In this document: one piece after another, positions 55,602 through 62,834 of the stretch
How positions within the stretch are numbered: the stretch's first letter is position 1
Layout of the letters: every line of letters starts with the position of its first letter
Assembly: GCF_022811705.1 (NCBI RefSeq)
Contig: NZ_CP094528.1
Span: 2,294,001-2,358,000, forward strand
DNA length: 64,000 nucleotides
Source of the DNA: Agromyces larvae
GTDB taxonomy: Bacteria > Actinomycetota > Actinomycetes > Actinomycetales > Microbacteriaceae
Direction of reading: 5' to 3'
The notes under the pieces: generated by a model
Databases searched by the model: none
What the model was told of the DNA's origin: nothing
Seen by the model: only the letters and a program-made list of their open reading frames with translations
Made by a program: the position numbers and the translations under genes

Positions 55602-56495
55602 ATGGGGAACAGCACCACGTCGAAGCAACCGCATCGACTCGGGTCGCTCGCACGCGCCGTCGTGGCATCGGCCGCGGTCGCGGGCCTCGCGGTCACAGCG
55701 GGCACCGGATTCATGTTGCAATCGACCATCGACGACCAGACGAGACGGGTCGCCGAGACGGCCGCGCTGCGGGCGGCGAGCGAACCCGACCCGGCCCAGC
55801 TCGGCGCGAACCGCGACATCCTCGTCGCGCGGGCGGTCGGCGCCGCCGACGAGGCGGTCGCCGGGGCCGAACCCGTGGTCGCCTCGGCCGCGGGCAAGGT
55901 CGATGCGGCCGCGCTCACGGCCACACTCGCGCAGCTCGAGGCATCCGAGCTGATGGATCCGGCGCGGGTCTTCGAACTCATCGCGGCCGCGCGGACGCAG
56001 GCCGACGACCTGGCCGCCGCGATCGCCGAATGGGATCGCGTCGAGGCCGAGCGCAAGGCCGCCGAGGAGGCGGCGCGCATCGAGGCCGAGCGCATCGAAG
56101 CCGAGCGGGCCGCCCGCCAGGCGGCCGGGCAGTCGGCGGCCGGAGGCGGTGCGGGCACCGGCGGAGGCGGCGGCCCGGCGGCGCCCGCGAACCCCAGCGG
56201 CGCGCAGCAGATCGCCCGCGAGATGATCGCGGGCCGGTACGGCTGGGGTGACGATCAGTTCGGATGCCTCGTGGCGGTGTGGAACTACGAGTCGGGCTGG
56301 AACGTGTCCGCGTCGAACCCGAACGGGGCCTACGGGATCCCGCAGGCGCTGCCCGGCTCGAAGATGGCGTCGCACGGCGCGGACTGGCAGTCGAACCCCG
56401 CCACGCAGATCTCCTGGGGCATCGACTACATCGCCGGCCGCTACGGGAACCCGTGCGGCGCGTGGGGGCACATCCAGTCGACCGGCTGGTACTGA
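55602..56495 (+). CDS. Secreted coiled-coil protein with transglycosylase/Rpf-like C-terminus
   Basis: A 297-residue exported protein from the ATG at 55602 after GGGGGAA. It has a signal-anchor helix (AVVASAAVAGLAVTAGTGFMLQ), a charged coiled-coil region (about 130-175: EWDRVEAERKAAEEAARIEAERIEAERAARQ), a Gly-rich linker and a lysozyme-like C-terminal domain (FGCLVAVWNYESGWNVSASNPNGAYGIPQALPGSKMASHG...GWGIDYIAGRYGNPCGAWGH). The NYESGW Glu is the likely catalytic residue. It resembles actinobacterial resuscitation-promoting or lytic transglycosylase proteins that cut peptidoglycan. The GC-rich leader at 55500-55601 looks structured. Confidence 0.88.
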   Translation: MGNSTTSKQPHRLGSLARAVVASAAVAGLAVTAGTGFMLQSTIDDQTRRVAETAALRAASEPDPAQLGANRDILVARAVGAADEAVAGAEPVVASAAGKVDAAALTATLAQLEASELMDPARVFELIAAARTQADDLAAAIAEWDRVEAERKAAEEAARIEAERIEAERAARQAAGQSAAGGGAGTGGGGGPAAPANPSGAQQIAREMIAGRYGWGDDQFGCLVAVWNYESGWNVSASNPNGAYGIPQALPGSKMASHGADWQSNPATQISWGIDYIAGRYGNPCGAWGHIQSTGWY

Positions 56496-56510
56496 CCGGC
56501 GCGGACGCGA

Positions 56511-56542
56511 CGAGGGCGGGAGCCGTCCGACTCCCGCCCTCG
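56511..56542. terminator. Bidirectional terminator hairpin
   Basis: CGAGGGCGGGAG and CTCCCGCCCTCG form a perfect 12-bp stem with an 8-nt loop between the convergent Rpf-like and hsp20 genes. Confidence 0.85.
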
Positions 56543-56571
56543 CCCGCGCGGCCGGCCGCCGCGGTACCGGA

Positions 56572-57006
56572 TCAGCCGGCCGTGACCTCCTGCGACTCCG
56601 CGCTGCGCAGCGTCGACTCGACCGCGACCTTGCGCGGCTTGGCGCGCTCGGACACGGGGATGACCACGCTCAGCACGCCGTTGTCGTAGTGCGCGCTGAT
56701 GCCAGCGGTGTCGATGCCCTCGCCGAGGGTGAGCTGGCGCAGGAACGAACCGCTCGGTCGCTCGTGGGCCAGCCACTTCACCTCGGTCTCGCCGCGGAGC
56801 GTGCGCTCGGCGCGGATCGTGAGCAGCTGCCCGTCGATGTCGATGTCGATCGAGCCGGGGTCGACGCCGGGCAGGTCGGCGGAGAGCACGTAGTGGTCGC
56901 CGTCGCGGTGCAGGTCGATCGGCATCATGCGCGGCCCCTGCCGCGAGTCGAGCATGCTCGCCGCGAGCCGGTCGAGGTCGCGGAACGGATCCCAGGTCAT
57001 GGCCAT
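56572..57006 (-). CDS. Small heat-shock protein (Hsp20 family)
   Basis: A 144-residue alpha-crystallin-type chaperone, ATG at 57006 after GAGAGGAGAGG. Seen: MAMTWDPFRDLDRLAASML, the crystallin domain MPIDLHRDGDHYVLSADLPGVDPGSIDIDIDGQLLTIRAERT and YDNGVLSVVIPVSERAKPRKVAVE. It prevents aggregation of unfolded proteins during stress. Its upstream region carries a HAIR site and a CIRCE site, pointing to repression by both HspR and HrcA. Confidence 0.95.
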   Translation of the reverse strand: MAMTWDPFRDLDRLAASMLDSRQGPRMMPIDLHRDGDHYVLSADLPGVDPGSIDIDIDGQLLTIRAERTLRGETEVKWLAHERPSGSFLRQLTLGEGIDTAGISAHYDNGVLSVVIPVSERAKPRKVAVESTLRSAESQEVTAG

Positions 57007-57057
57007 CAGCCTCTCCTCTCGTGTGCGGTCGCGACTGCGCGACCGATGGTTCGAAGA

Positions 57058-57078
57058 GTTGAGTCGCATCGACTCAAC
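57058..57078. promoter_or_regulatory. HAIR element (HspR operator)
   Basis: GTTGAGT-N7-ACTCAAC. The HspR-associated inverted repeat consensus is CTTGAGT-N7-ACTCAAG, so 6 of 7 positions match in each arm, with the symmetry kept. It lies 52-72 bp upstream of the hsp20 start. Confidence 0.85.
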
Positions 57079-57089
57079 TGTGAACGACA

Positions 57090-57116
57090 TTAGCACTCAG
57101 CACCCGAGAGTGCCAA
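57090..57116. promoter_or_regulatory. CIRCE element (HrcA operator)
   Basis: TTAGCACTC-N9-GAGTGCCAA. This matches the CIRCE consensus TTAGCACTC-N9-GAGTGCTAA at all but one base. It lies 84-110 bp upstream of the hsp20 start and 12 bp from the HAIR element. Confidence 0.88.
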
Positions 57117-57155
57117 TGGTTCGCCGAGGGCGATCACCGGCGTCCGCCGCCGCAA

Positions 57156-57161
57156 TAAGCT
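57156..57161 (+). promoter_or_regulatory. -10 box of the lipoprotein gene
   Basis: TAAGCT ends 6 bp before the ATG at 57168, leaderless-type spacing. Confidence 0.45.
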
Positions 57162-57167
57162 GGGCGG

Positions 57168-57734
57168 ATGACTGCCCGACCGCTCGCGATCGCCGCCCTC
57201 GCTCTCACCGCGCTCGTGCTGAGCGGATGCGCCGATTCCAGCCCGGACACCGCGCCCGAATCGACCTCGACGATCAGCCCGGCGCACCAGGGCGATGACG
57301 TCGTCGTCGGCCCCGGCGCATCCGAGGACTGCGCCGGCGTCGCGGTGATCGTCGACGCCGGCGACCTCGACGCGGCCGACGACCCGTCGACCGAAGCCTG
57401 CCTCCCCGTCGACGCGCCGATCATCGCAGCCGACGCGCTCGCCCAGGCCGGCGTCACCACCGAGGGCACCGACGACTACGGCGACCAGGTCGTGTGCCGC
57501 GTGAACGGCGCACCCGCCGAGACCGACACGATCGTCGCCGACGACGGCACCGAGTACCACGAGACCTGCAGCACCATGCCCGCCGCGTTCGCGTACTGGG
57601 CGGTGTGGGTGCGCCCCGCCGACGGCGAGTGGGCGTACGCGCAGGAGGGCCTCGCGACCCAGCAGCTCGCCCCCGGCGATCGCCTCGGGCTCTTCTTCAC
57701 CCTGAACGGCGAACCGGCGCAGCCCGCGTCGTGA
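57168..57734 (+). CDS. Lipoprotein linked to an ECF transporter
   Basis: A 188-residue lipoprotein with a signal peptide and lipobox (ALVLSGC, Cys21), an Asp/Thr/Ser-rich spacer and a globular domain. The C-terminal segment AYWAVWVRPADGEWAYAQEGLATQQLAPGDRLGLFF resembles DUF4430-type domains of surface proteins found with vitamin importers. It is 7 bp upstream of the fused ECF transporter and probably captures its substrate, perhaps a cobalamin. The vitamin assignment is inference. Confidence 0.8.
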   Translation: MTARPLAIAALALTALVLSGCADSSPDTAPESTSTISPAHQGDDVVVGPGASEDCAGVAVIVDAGDLDAADDPSTEACLPVDAPIIAADALAQAGVTTEGTDDYGDQVVCRVNGAPAETDTIVADDGTEYHETCSTMPAAFAYWAVWVRPADGEWAYAQEGLATQQLAPGDRLGLFFTLNGEPAQPAS

Positions 57735-57741
57735 CGGGCTG

Positions 57742-60690
57742 ATGCTGCGCTTCCGGCCTGAAGCCCTGCGCACGGCGGCGCTCCTCGCCGCCGTGTTCGT
57801 GGCCTTCCGGATCGCCTACCGGGTGCTCTTCGACGGCGCCGGCGGCAGCGGGCCCGTGCTGCTCGATCCGCCCGAAGTGCGCCTGCCGGCACCGTTCGGG
57901 CACGTCGTGCTGTTCGGCGCCGTCACGCTCGACGGGCTGTGGCGCGCAGTCGTCGGCGCGGCGCCGATCGCGCTCACGATCCTCGCCTTCGGTGCGCTGA
58001 ACGCGGTCGTCGACATCTCGCGGCTGTTCGCGCGCGGCGCGCGGCGCGGGCCGGTGCGCGGCATCGCACGGGCGCTCGTGATCGCGTGGGCGACGTTCCC
58101 GGGGCTCGCCGACGCGGTGCGCAGCGTGCGGCTCGCGCGGCGGCTGCGCGGCGAGCGCGGGGCGGCATCGCTGCTCGTGCCGGTGTTCGAGCGCACCGTG
58201 GAACGCGCGGTCGCGGTCGCCGCGGCCATGGAGGTCCGCGGGTTCGCCGCGGCGCACCGGGTCGAGGGGGCGTGCGAGCGGCCCGTCGAGGTGCGCGGCG
58301 CCCGGATGTCACGGGGCGGCGCCTGGGCGCTGGAGGTCGACGATCTCGTGCTCGCACCGGGCGCCCTCGCCCTCGTCGCCGGGCCGACCGGATCGGGCAA
58401 GTCGACCCTGCTCGACGGTCTCAGCGGACTGCTCTCGCACGTCGACGGCGGCGACCTCTCGGGCACGGTGCTGGTCGGCGGCGTCGACCGGGCCGCGGTG
58501 CTGCCGCGCGACACGGCCGGGTTCGTGGGCGTCGTGCTGCAGAACCCCCGACTCGGGTTCGCCGCCGAGACCGTCGACGCCGAGATCGGGTTCGCGCTCG
58601 ACGTGCGCGGCGTCGCACCCGTGATCGTCGCGGCGCGGGTCGCCGAGATCGCCGGGCACGTCGGCATCGCGCACCTGCTCGGGCGCGGCATCCGCGCACT
58701 GTCGGCCGGCGAAGCGACCCTCGTGGCGATCGCGGCCGCGCTCGTCGAACGCCCCTCGCTGCTGCTCGTCGACGAACCGCTCGCCGACCTCGACGACGAC
58801 GCACGCGACCGCGTGGTGCGGCTGCTCGACCGGCTCGCACACGAGGCCGGCGTCTGCGTCGTCGTCGCCGAGCACCGGGTCGACGCGTTCGCGGGCATCG
58901 CCGACGAAGTCGTGTCGATCGCCGCCGGTCGCGCGGAGGCGGTCGGCGGCGAGCTCCAGCGCACCTCACGGGGGCTCGAGACGGTCGCTCCGCTCCCTCC
59001 TCTCCCTCCTCGACCCGCGGAGGGCGGCGGCGGCGCGGCGCTGGTGCGGGTGGCCGGGCTGTCGGTCGCGCACGGCGACCGGGAGGCGGTGACGGATGCC
59101 TCGCTCGAGGTCGCGGCCGGCGAGATCGTCGCGCTCGCCGGCCCGAACGGCGCGGGCAAGTCGAGCCTGCTCACCGCGATCGCGCTGCCGCACGATCGCG
59201 GCACGGTCGAGGTCGCCGGGGCCGACGTCGCCCGGCTCGACCGCCGCCGACGCCGGCGGGCGGTCGTGCTCGTGCCCGAGGCATCCGACGACCTGCTGCT
59301 CGCCCTCACCGTGCGCGAGGAGTGCCGGCGCGCCGACCGGGCCGCGCACGCGCCCGCCGGAGCGACCGCCGCGAGGTTCGCGGCCTTCCTCGGCCTGACC
59401 GCCGACTCGCCCGACGCGACGCGACTGCTGGCCGCGCATCCGCGCGACCTCTCGGCGGGTGAGCGACGCGTGCTCGCGCTTGCGCTCCAGCTCGCCGCCG
59501 GAGCTCGCGTGCTGATGGTCGACGAGCCGACGCGGGGTCTCGACGCCGACGCGTGCGCGCTCGTCGGCGGCGCGCTGGGCGCGGTCGCCGCCGCGGGCGG
59601 CGCGGTCGTCATCGCCACGCACGATGGGGCGTTCGCCTCGGCCGTCGCCGACCGCATCGTGCCGATGGTCGCGGGGCGGGTCGGGGGGCGGGTCGGGGCG
59701 GGTGGATCCGCCGGCGCGGCGGACACGACGTCTCGAGACGCGCCGCCGCGTCGCGTCGGCGCTCCTCGACCGGCGGTGGCGGTTCCCGCCGGTCGAGCCG
59801 CGCCGCGAGACCGTGCCCCCCGACCTGCCCGACGCATCCACCCCCTCGTCACCGCGCTCGCCCTCGTCCTCGGCAACCTCATCGCCGCCGTCGCGTTCGC
59901 GTGGCCGTTCTTCACGCCGGCGCTGCCCTCGCAGGCGCAGGCCGCGGCGCCGTTCGCCGCGATCGCGCTCACCCCGTTCCTGCTCGCGGTGCTGGTGCTC
60001 GTGCTCGACGACCGGGTGCGGTCGGCCAAGCTGCTCGCGATGCTCGGCACCCTGACCGCGGTGGGCGCGGCGGTGCGGATCGCCAGCACCGGGGTCGGCG
60101 GCGTCGAAGCGGTGTTCGTGCTGCTGATCACCGCGGGGCGCGTGTTCGGGGCGCGGTTCGGGTTCCTGCTCGGGGTGCTCGTCATCGCGCTGTCGTCGGT
60201 GCTCCAGGGCGGGGTGGGGCCGTGGACGCCGTTCCAGATGTTCGCGTGCGCGTGGGTCGGCGCCGGCGCCGGGCTGCTGCCGCGCCTGCGGAGCACACCG
60301 GCCGAGATCGCCCTGCTCTCGGTCTACGGCGTGATCGCGTCGTACGTGTTCGGCCTCGCGATGAACCTGTGGTTCTGGCCGTTCGCCGTGGGCGCCGGCA
60401 CCGCCGTCTCGTACGACGGCGCGGCGCCCTTCGCGCAGAACCTGACGAGCTTCCTGCTGTATTCGTTCGTGACTTCGACCGCCGGCTGGGACACGCTGCG
60501 CGCGGTCACGACCGTGATCGGGCTCGTCGTCGCCGGCCCGGCCGTGCTCGCGGCGCTGCGCCGGACGAGGCTCACGCCGTCGGCCGGCTCGCGCTCGCTG
60601 CGACGGACGTCTCGACCCCCGCGGGCGCCTCGGCCCGGGGCGGGGCGGCGGGCGCCCCGGCCCGACCGGGCGCCGACGCCGGTGAGCTGA
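57742..60690 (+). CDS. Single-chain ECF vitamin transporter (T, A, A and S parts fused)
   Basis: A 982-residue protein that joins all four parts of an energy-coupling-factor importer. Residues 1-180 form a short EcfT-like membrane part (ALNAVVDISRLF, WATFPGLADAVRSVRLARRL, the coupling helix AMEVRGFAA). The first ATPase domain (about 190-410) has Walker A GPTGSGKST at 214-222, signature ALSAGE and Walker B LLLVDEPLADLDDD. The second (about 435-640) has GPNGAGKSS near 467, LSAGE and MVDEPTRGLDAD. After a repeat-rich linker, residues about 700-950 form a six-helix S component (LVTALALVLGNLIAAVAFAWPFF, PFQMFACAWVGAGAGLLP, LAMNLWFWPF). T, A and A modules are usually separate chains. The lipoprotein before it should deliver the substrate. 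Its 3' end overlaps the convergent MFS gene by 119 bp. Confidence 0.88.
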   Translation: MLRFRPEALRTAALLAAVFVAFRIAYRVLFDGAGGSGPVLLDPPEVRLPAPFGHVVLFGAVTLDGLWRAVVGAAPIALTILAFGALNAVVDISRLFARGARRGPVRGIARALVIAWATFPGLADAVRSVRLARRLRGERGAASLLVPVFERTVERAVAVAAAMEVRGFAAAHRVEGACERPVEVRGARMSRGGAWALEVDDLVLAPGALALVAGPTGSGKSTLLDGLSGLLSHVDGGDLSGTVLVGGVDRAAVLPRDTAGFVGVVLQNPRLGFAAETVDAEIGFALDVRGVAPVIVAARVAEIAGHVGIAHLLGRGIRALSAGEATLVAIAAALVERPSLLLVDEPLADLDDDARDRVVRLLDRLAHEAGVCVVVAEHRVDAFAGIADEVVSIAAGRAEAVGGELQRTSRGLETVAPLPPLPPRPAEGGGGAALVRVAGLSVAHGDREAVTDASLEVAAGEIVALAGPNGAGKSSLLTAIALPHDRGTVEVAGADVARLDRRRRRRAVVLVPEASDDLLLALTVREECRRADRAAHAPAGATAARFAAFLGLTADSPDATRLLAAHPRDLSAGERRVLALALQLAAGARVLMVDEPTRGLDADACALVGGALGAVAAAGGAVVIATHDGAFASAVADRIVPMVAGRVGGRVGAGGSAGAADTTSRDAPPRRVGAPRPAVAVPAGRAAPRDRAPRPARRIHPLVTALALVLGNLIAAVAFAWPFFTPALPSQAQAAAPFAAIALTPFLLAVLVLVLDDRVRSAKLLAMLGTLTAVGAAVRIASTGVGGVEAVFVLLITAGRVFGARFGFLLGVLVIALSSVLQGGVGPWTPFQMFACAWVGAGAGLLPRLRSTPAEIALLSVYGVIASYVFGLAMNLWFWPFAVGAGTAVSYDGAAPFAQNLTSFLLYSFVTSTAGWDTLRAVTTVIGLVVAGPAVLAALRRTRLTPSAGSRSLRRTSRPPRAPRPGAGRRAPRPDRAPTPVS

Positions 60691-62083
60691 CCTCGGGCAC
60701 CCGGCCCGGCAGCACGAACGCGACGGCCGTCGCGACCACGGTGAACCCGACCGCCCACCAGAACGCGCCGTCGAACGCGGCCGCGACCTCCACGGGCGTG
60801 TGTGCGGACATGATGCCGGCCTCGAGGATCACGGCGAGGATCGCGGTGCCGAACGCACCGCCCACTTGCTGAGCGAGGCGGGTCAGGATGCTCGCGTGCG
60901 GGACATCCGATCGCTCGATCCCGACGTAGGCGACCGACATCACCGGGATCATCACCGCGCCGAGCCCCACACCGCGCAGGAACAGCACCGCGAGCAGCCA
61001 CGGCACGTTCGTCGTGGCGTCCGCGAGCGCGAACGGCACGGTCGCGACGGCGGTCAGCACGAACCCGCCGACCGCGACCCATCGCGCGCCGATGCGGTCG
61101 GTGAGCCGGCCGGCGAGGGTGCGGCTGACGAGGGTGCCGACGCCCTGCGGGATCAGCAGCAGGCCGGCCACGAGCGCGGTCTCGCCGCGCACGTTCTGGA
61201 AGTACAGCGGCAGCAGCAGCATCGACCCGAACAGCGTCGCGCCCGAGAGGAAGAGCACGGTCGACGACGATCCGACCGCGCGGCGCGCGAACAGCCGCAC
61301 GTCGACGAGCGCCGCCCCGGCGCGCCGCAGCGCGACGATCACGAACGCGACGAGCAGCACGGCACCGACGGCGAGCGGCACGACGACGTCGAACCGGCCG
61401 AACCCGCCGTCGCGGCCCGCGTTGCTGAGCCCGTACAGCACGCCGACGAGCGCCGGCGAGAGCAGCAGCAGGCCGACCACGTCGAGCTTCGCGCGGCCGG
61501 TCGGCCGGTCGGCCGGCAGCATCCGCCACGCGAGCAGCAGCCCGACCAGGCAGAACGGCACGTTCACCCAGAACAGCCAGTGCCAGTCGAGCCAGGTGAG
61601 GATGACGCCGCCGAGCGTCGGCCCGAGGATCGGCCCGAGCGCGGCCGGCAGGCTGACGACCGCCATCAGCTTGCCGAGCTTGACGCCGGTGCCCGCGACC
61701 TGCTGCATCGCGAGGGTCGCCATGAGCGGCATCATGAGCCCGCCGCCGAGGCCCTGCAGCACCCGAAACGCGATCAGGCTGGGTGCGTCCCAGGCGAGGC
61801 TGCAGAGCACGGATGCCACGAGGAACACCGTGAGCGCGATCATCCAGAGCCGTTTGCCGCCGATGCGCGCCTGCCCCCACGCGACGACCGGGATGGTGAC
61901 CGCGAGCGCGAGCAGGTACCCGGTGCTGACCCACTGGACGGTGCTGACCGGCACGTGCAGGTCGGTCGCGAGGGTGTCGAGTGCGATGCTGACGATCGTG
62001 CTGTCGAATATGACGGCGAGGCCGCCGACGATGAGCACGAGCGCGGTGACGATCGCGCGGCGTTCGGATGGGTCGGACTTCAT
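60572..62083 (-). CDS. EmrB/QacA-type MFS drug exporter
   Basis: A 503-residue, probably 14-helix MFS exporter (DHA2). Start ATG at 62083. Seen: VLIVGGLAVIFDSTIVSIALDTLATDLHVPVSTVQWVSTGYLLALA (motif D region), WGQARIGGKRLWMIAL (motif A), FRVLQGLGGGLMMPLMATL (motif B) and ALGPILGPTLGGVILTWLDWHWLFWVNVPFCLVGLLLA (motif C, antiporters). It diverges from a TetR gene with a perfect palindrome between, the usual setup for drug efflux. The last 40 codons overlap the ECF gene on the other strand. Confidence 0.93.
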   Translation of the reverse strand: MKSDPSERRAIVTALVLIVGGLAVIFDSTIVSIALDTLATDLHVPVSTVQWVSTGYLLALAVTIPVVAWGQARIGGKRLWMIALTVFLVASVLCSLAWDAPSLIAFRVLQGLGGGLMMPLMATLAMQQVAGTGVKLGKLMAVVSLPAALGPILGPTLGGVILTWLDWHWLFWVNVPFCLVGLLLAWRMLPADRPTGRAKLDVVGLLLLSPALVGVLYGLSNAGRDGGFGRFDVVVPLAVGAVLLVAFVIVALRRAGAALVDVRLFARRAVGSSSTVLFLSGATLFGSMLLLPLYFQNVRGETALVAGLLLIPQGVGTLVSRTLAGRLTDRIGARWVAVGGFVLTAVATVPFALADATTNVPWLLAVLFLRGVGLGAVMIPVMSVAYVGIERSDVPHASILTRLAQQVGGAFGTAILAVILEAGIMSAHTPVEVAAAFDGAFWWAVGFTVVATAVAFVLPGRVPEVSSPASAPGRAGAPAAPPRAEAPAGVETSVAASASRPTA

Positions 62084-62102
62084 GGGTGCTCCCGGGTCGA
62101 AG

Positions 62103-62120
62103 AGATACATATATGTATCT
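62103..62120. promoter_or_regulatory. Perfect 18-bp TetR operator
   Basis: AGATACATATATGTATCT, a perfect palindrome 20-37 bp upstream of the MFS start, in the middle of the 73-bp divergent region. It is the most AT-rich segment nearby and a strong candidate operator for the TetR at 62157. Confidence 0.85.
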
Positions 62121-62146
62121 AATTCGGATCGTACGCCCGCGCGATA

Positions 62147-62164
62147 AGATACGCAAATGGATCT
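62147..62164. promoter_or_regulatory. Second, degenerate TetR operator over the tetR start
   Basis: AGATACGCAAATGGATCT keeps the outer half-sites of the palindrome at 62103-62120 (AGATAC and ATCT) and covers the tetR ATG. The -10-like TAAGAT (62145-62150) is 6 bp before that ATG, so binding here would shut off tetR itself. Confidence 0.6.
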
Positions 62165-62777
62165 CAATCCGGATGCCGCTCCCGCCGCCGCACCGGCGAC
62201 CCGGCGCCGCGGCGCCGCGCTCGAACAGGCACTGCTCGACGCCGCGTGGGATCAGCTCGTCGAAGGCGGCTACGGCGCGTTCACGTTCGAGGCCGTCGCC
62301 GAGCGCGCGGGCACGAGCCGCCCCGTCGTCTACCGGCGCTGGCCCGAGAAGACCGCCCTCATCCGGGACGCGATCACCCACGGCGTCGGCGCCCGCCCCC
62401 TGGCCCTGCCCGACACCGGGTCGCTCCGCGACGACATGCTGGGCCTGCTGCGTTCGGCCAACGCCGAACGCTCGCAGCTCATGCCGCTGTTCAGCGTGCT
62501 CGTCGGCGCCTACTACGCCGACTCGGGCACGACCCTGGCCGACCTGCGCGACCGGATCCTGCGCGACCGCGGCCCCGGCGGCGCCCGGCGTCTGCTCGAG
62601 CGCGCCGCCGCCCGCGGCGAGGTCGACCTCGCGCACGTGCCCGCGCGGGTCGCCGAACTGCCGTTCGACCTGTTCCGCCACCAGCTCATGATGACGATGC
62701 GCCCCCTCGACGACGCCGACCTCGAGGGCATCGTCGACGAGGTGTTCATGCCGCTGGTGCAGCACTACGCGCGCTGA
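62157..62777 (+). CDS. TetR-family repressor of the MFS exporter
   Basis: A 206-residue TetR regulator: ALLDAAWDQLVEGGYGAFTFEAVAERAGTSRPVVYRRWPEKTALIRDAI is the DNA-binding domain (about 24-72), followed by a TetR C-terminal domain (LPFDLFRHQLMMTMRPLDDADLEGIVDEVFMPLVQ). It starts at an ATG 6 bp after TAAGAT with no ribosome-binding site, so it is probably leaderless. It should repress the divergent MFS gene and itself. Confidence 0.93.
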   Translation: MDLNPDAAPAAAPATRRRGAALEQALLDAAWDQLVEGGYGAFTFEAVAERAGTSRPVVYRRWPEKTALIRDAITHGVGARPLALPDTGSLRDDMLGLLRSANAERSQLMPLFSVLVGAYYADSGTTLADLRDRILRDRGPGGARRLLERAAARGEVDLAHVPARVAELPFDLFRHQLMMTMRPLDDADLEGIVDEVFMPLVQHYAR

Positions 62778-62834
62778 GCGCCCGCTCGCCGACCGCCCCT
62801 TCCTGCCGTTCGCCGAGTGTCTGCCCCGCCGCGC

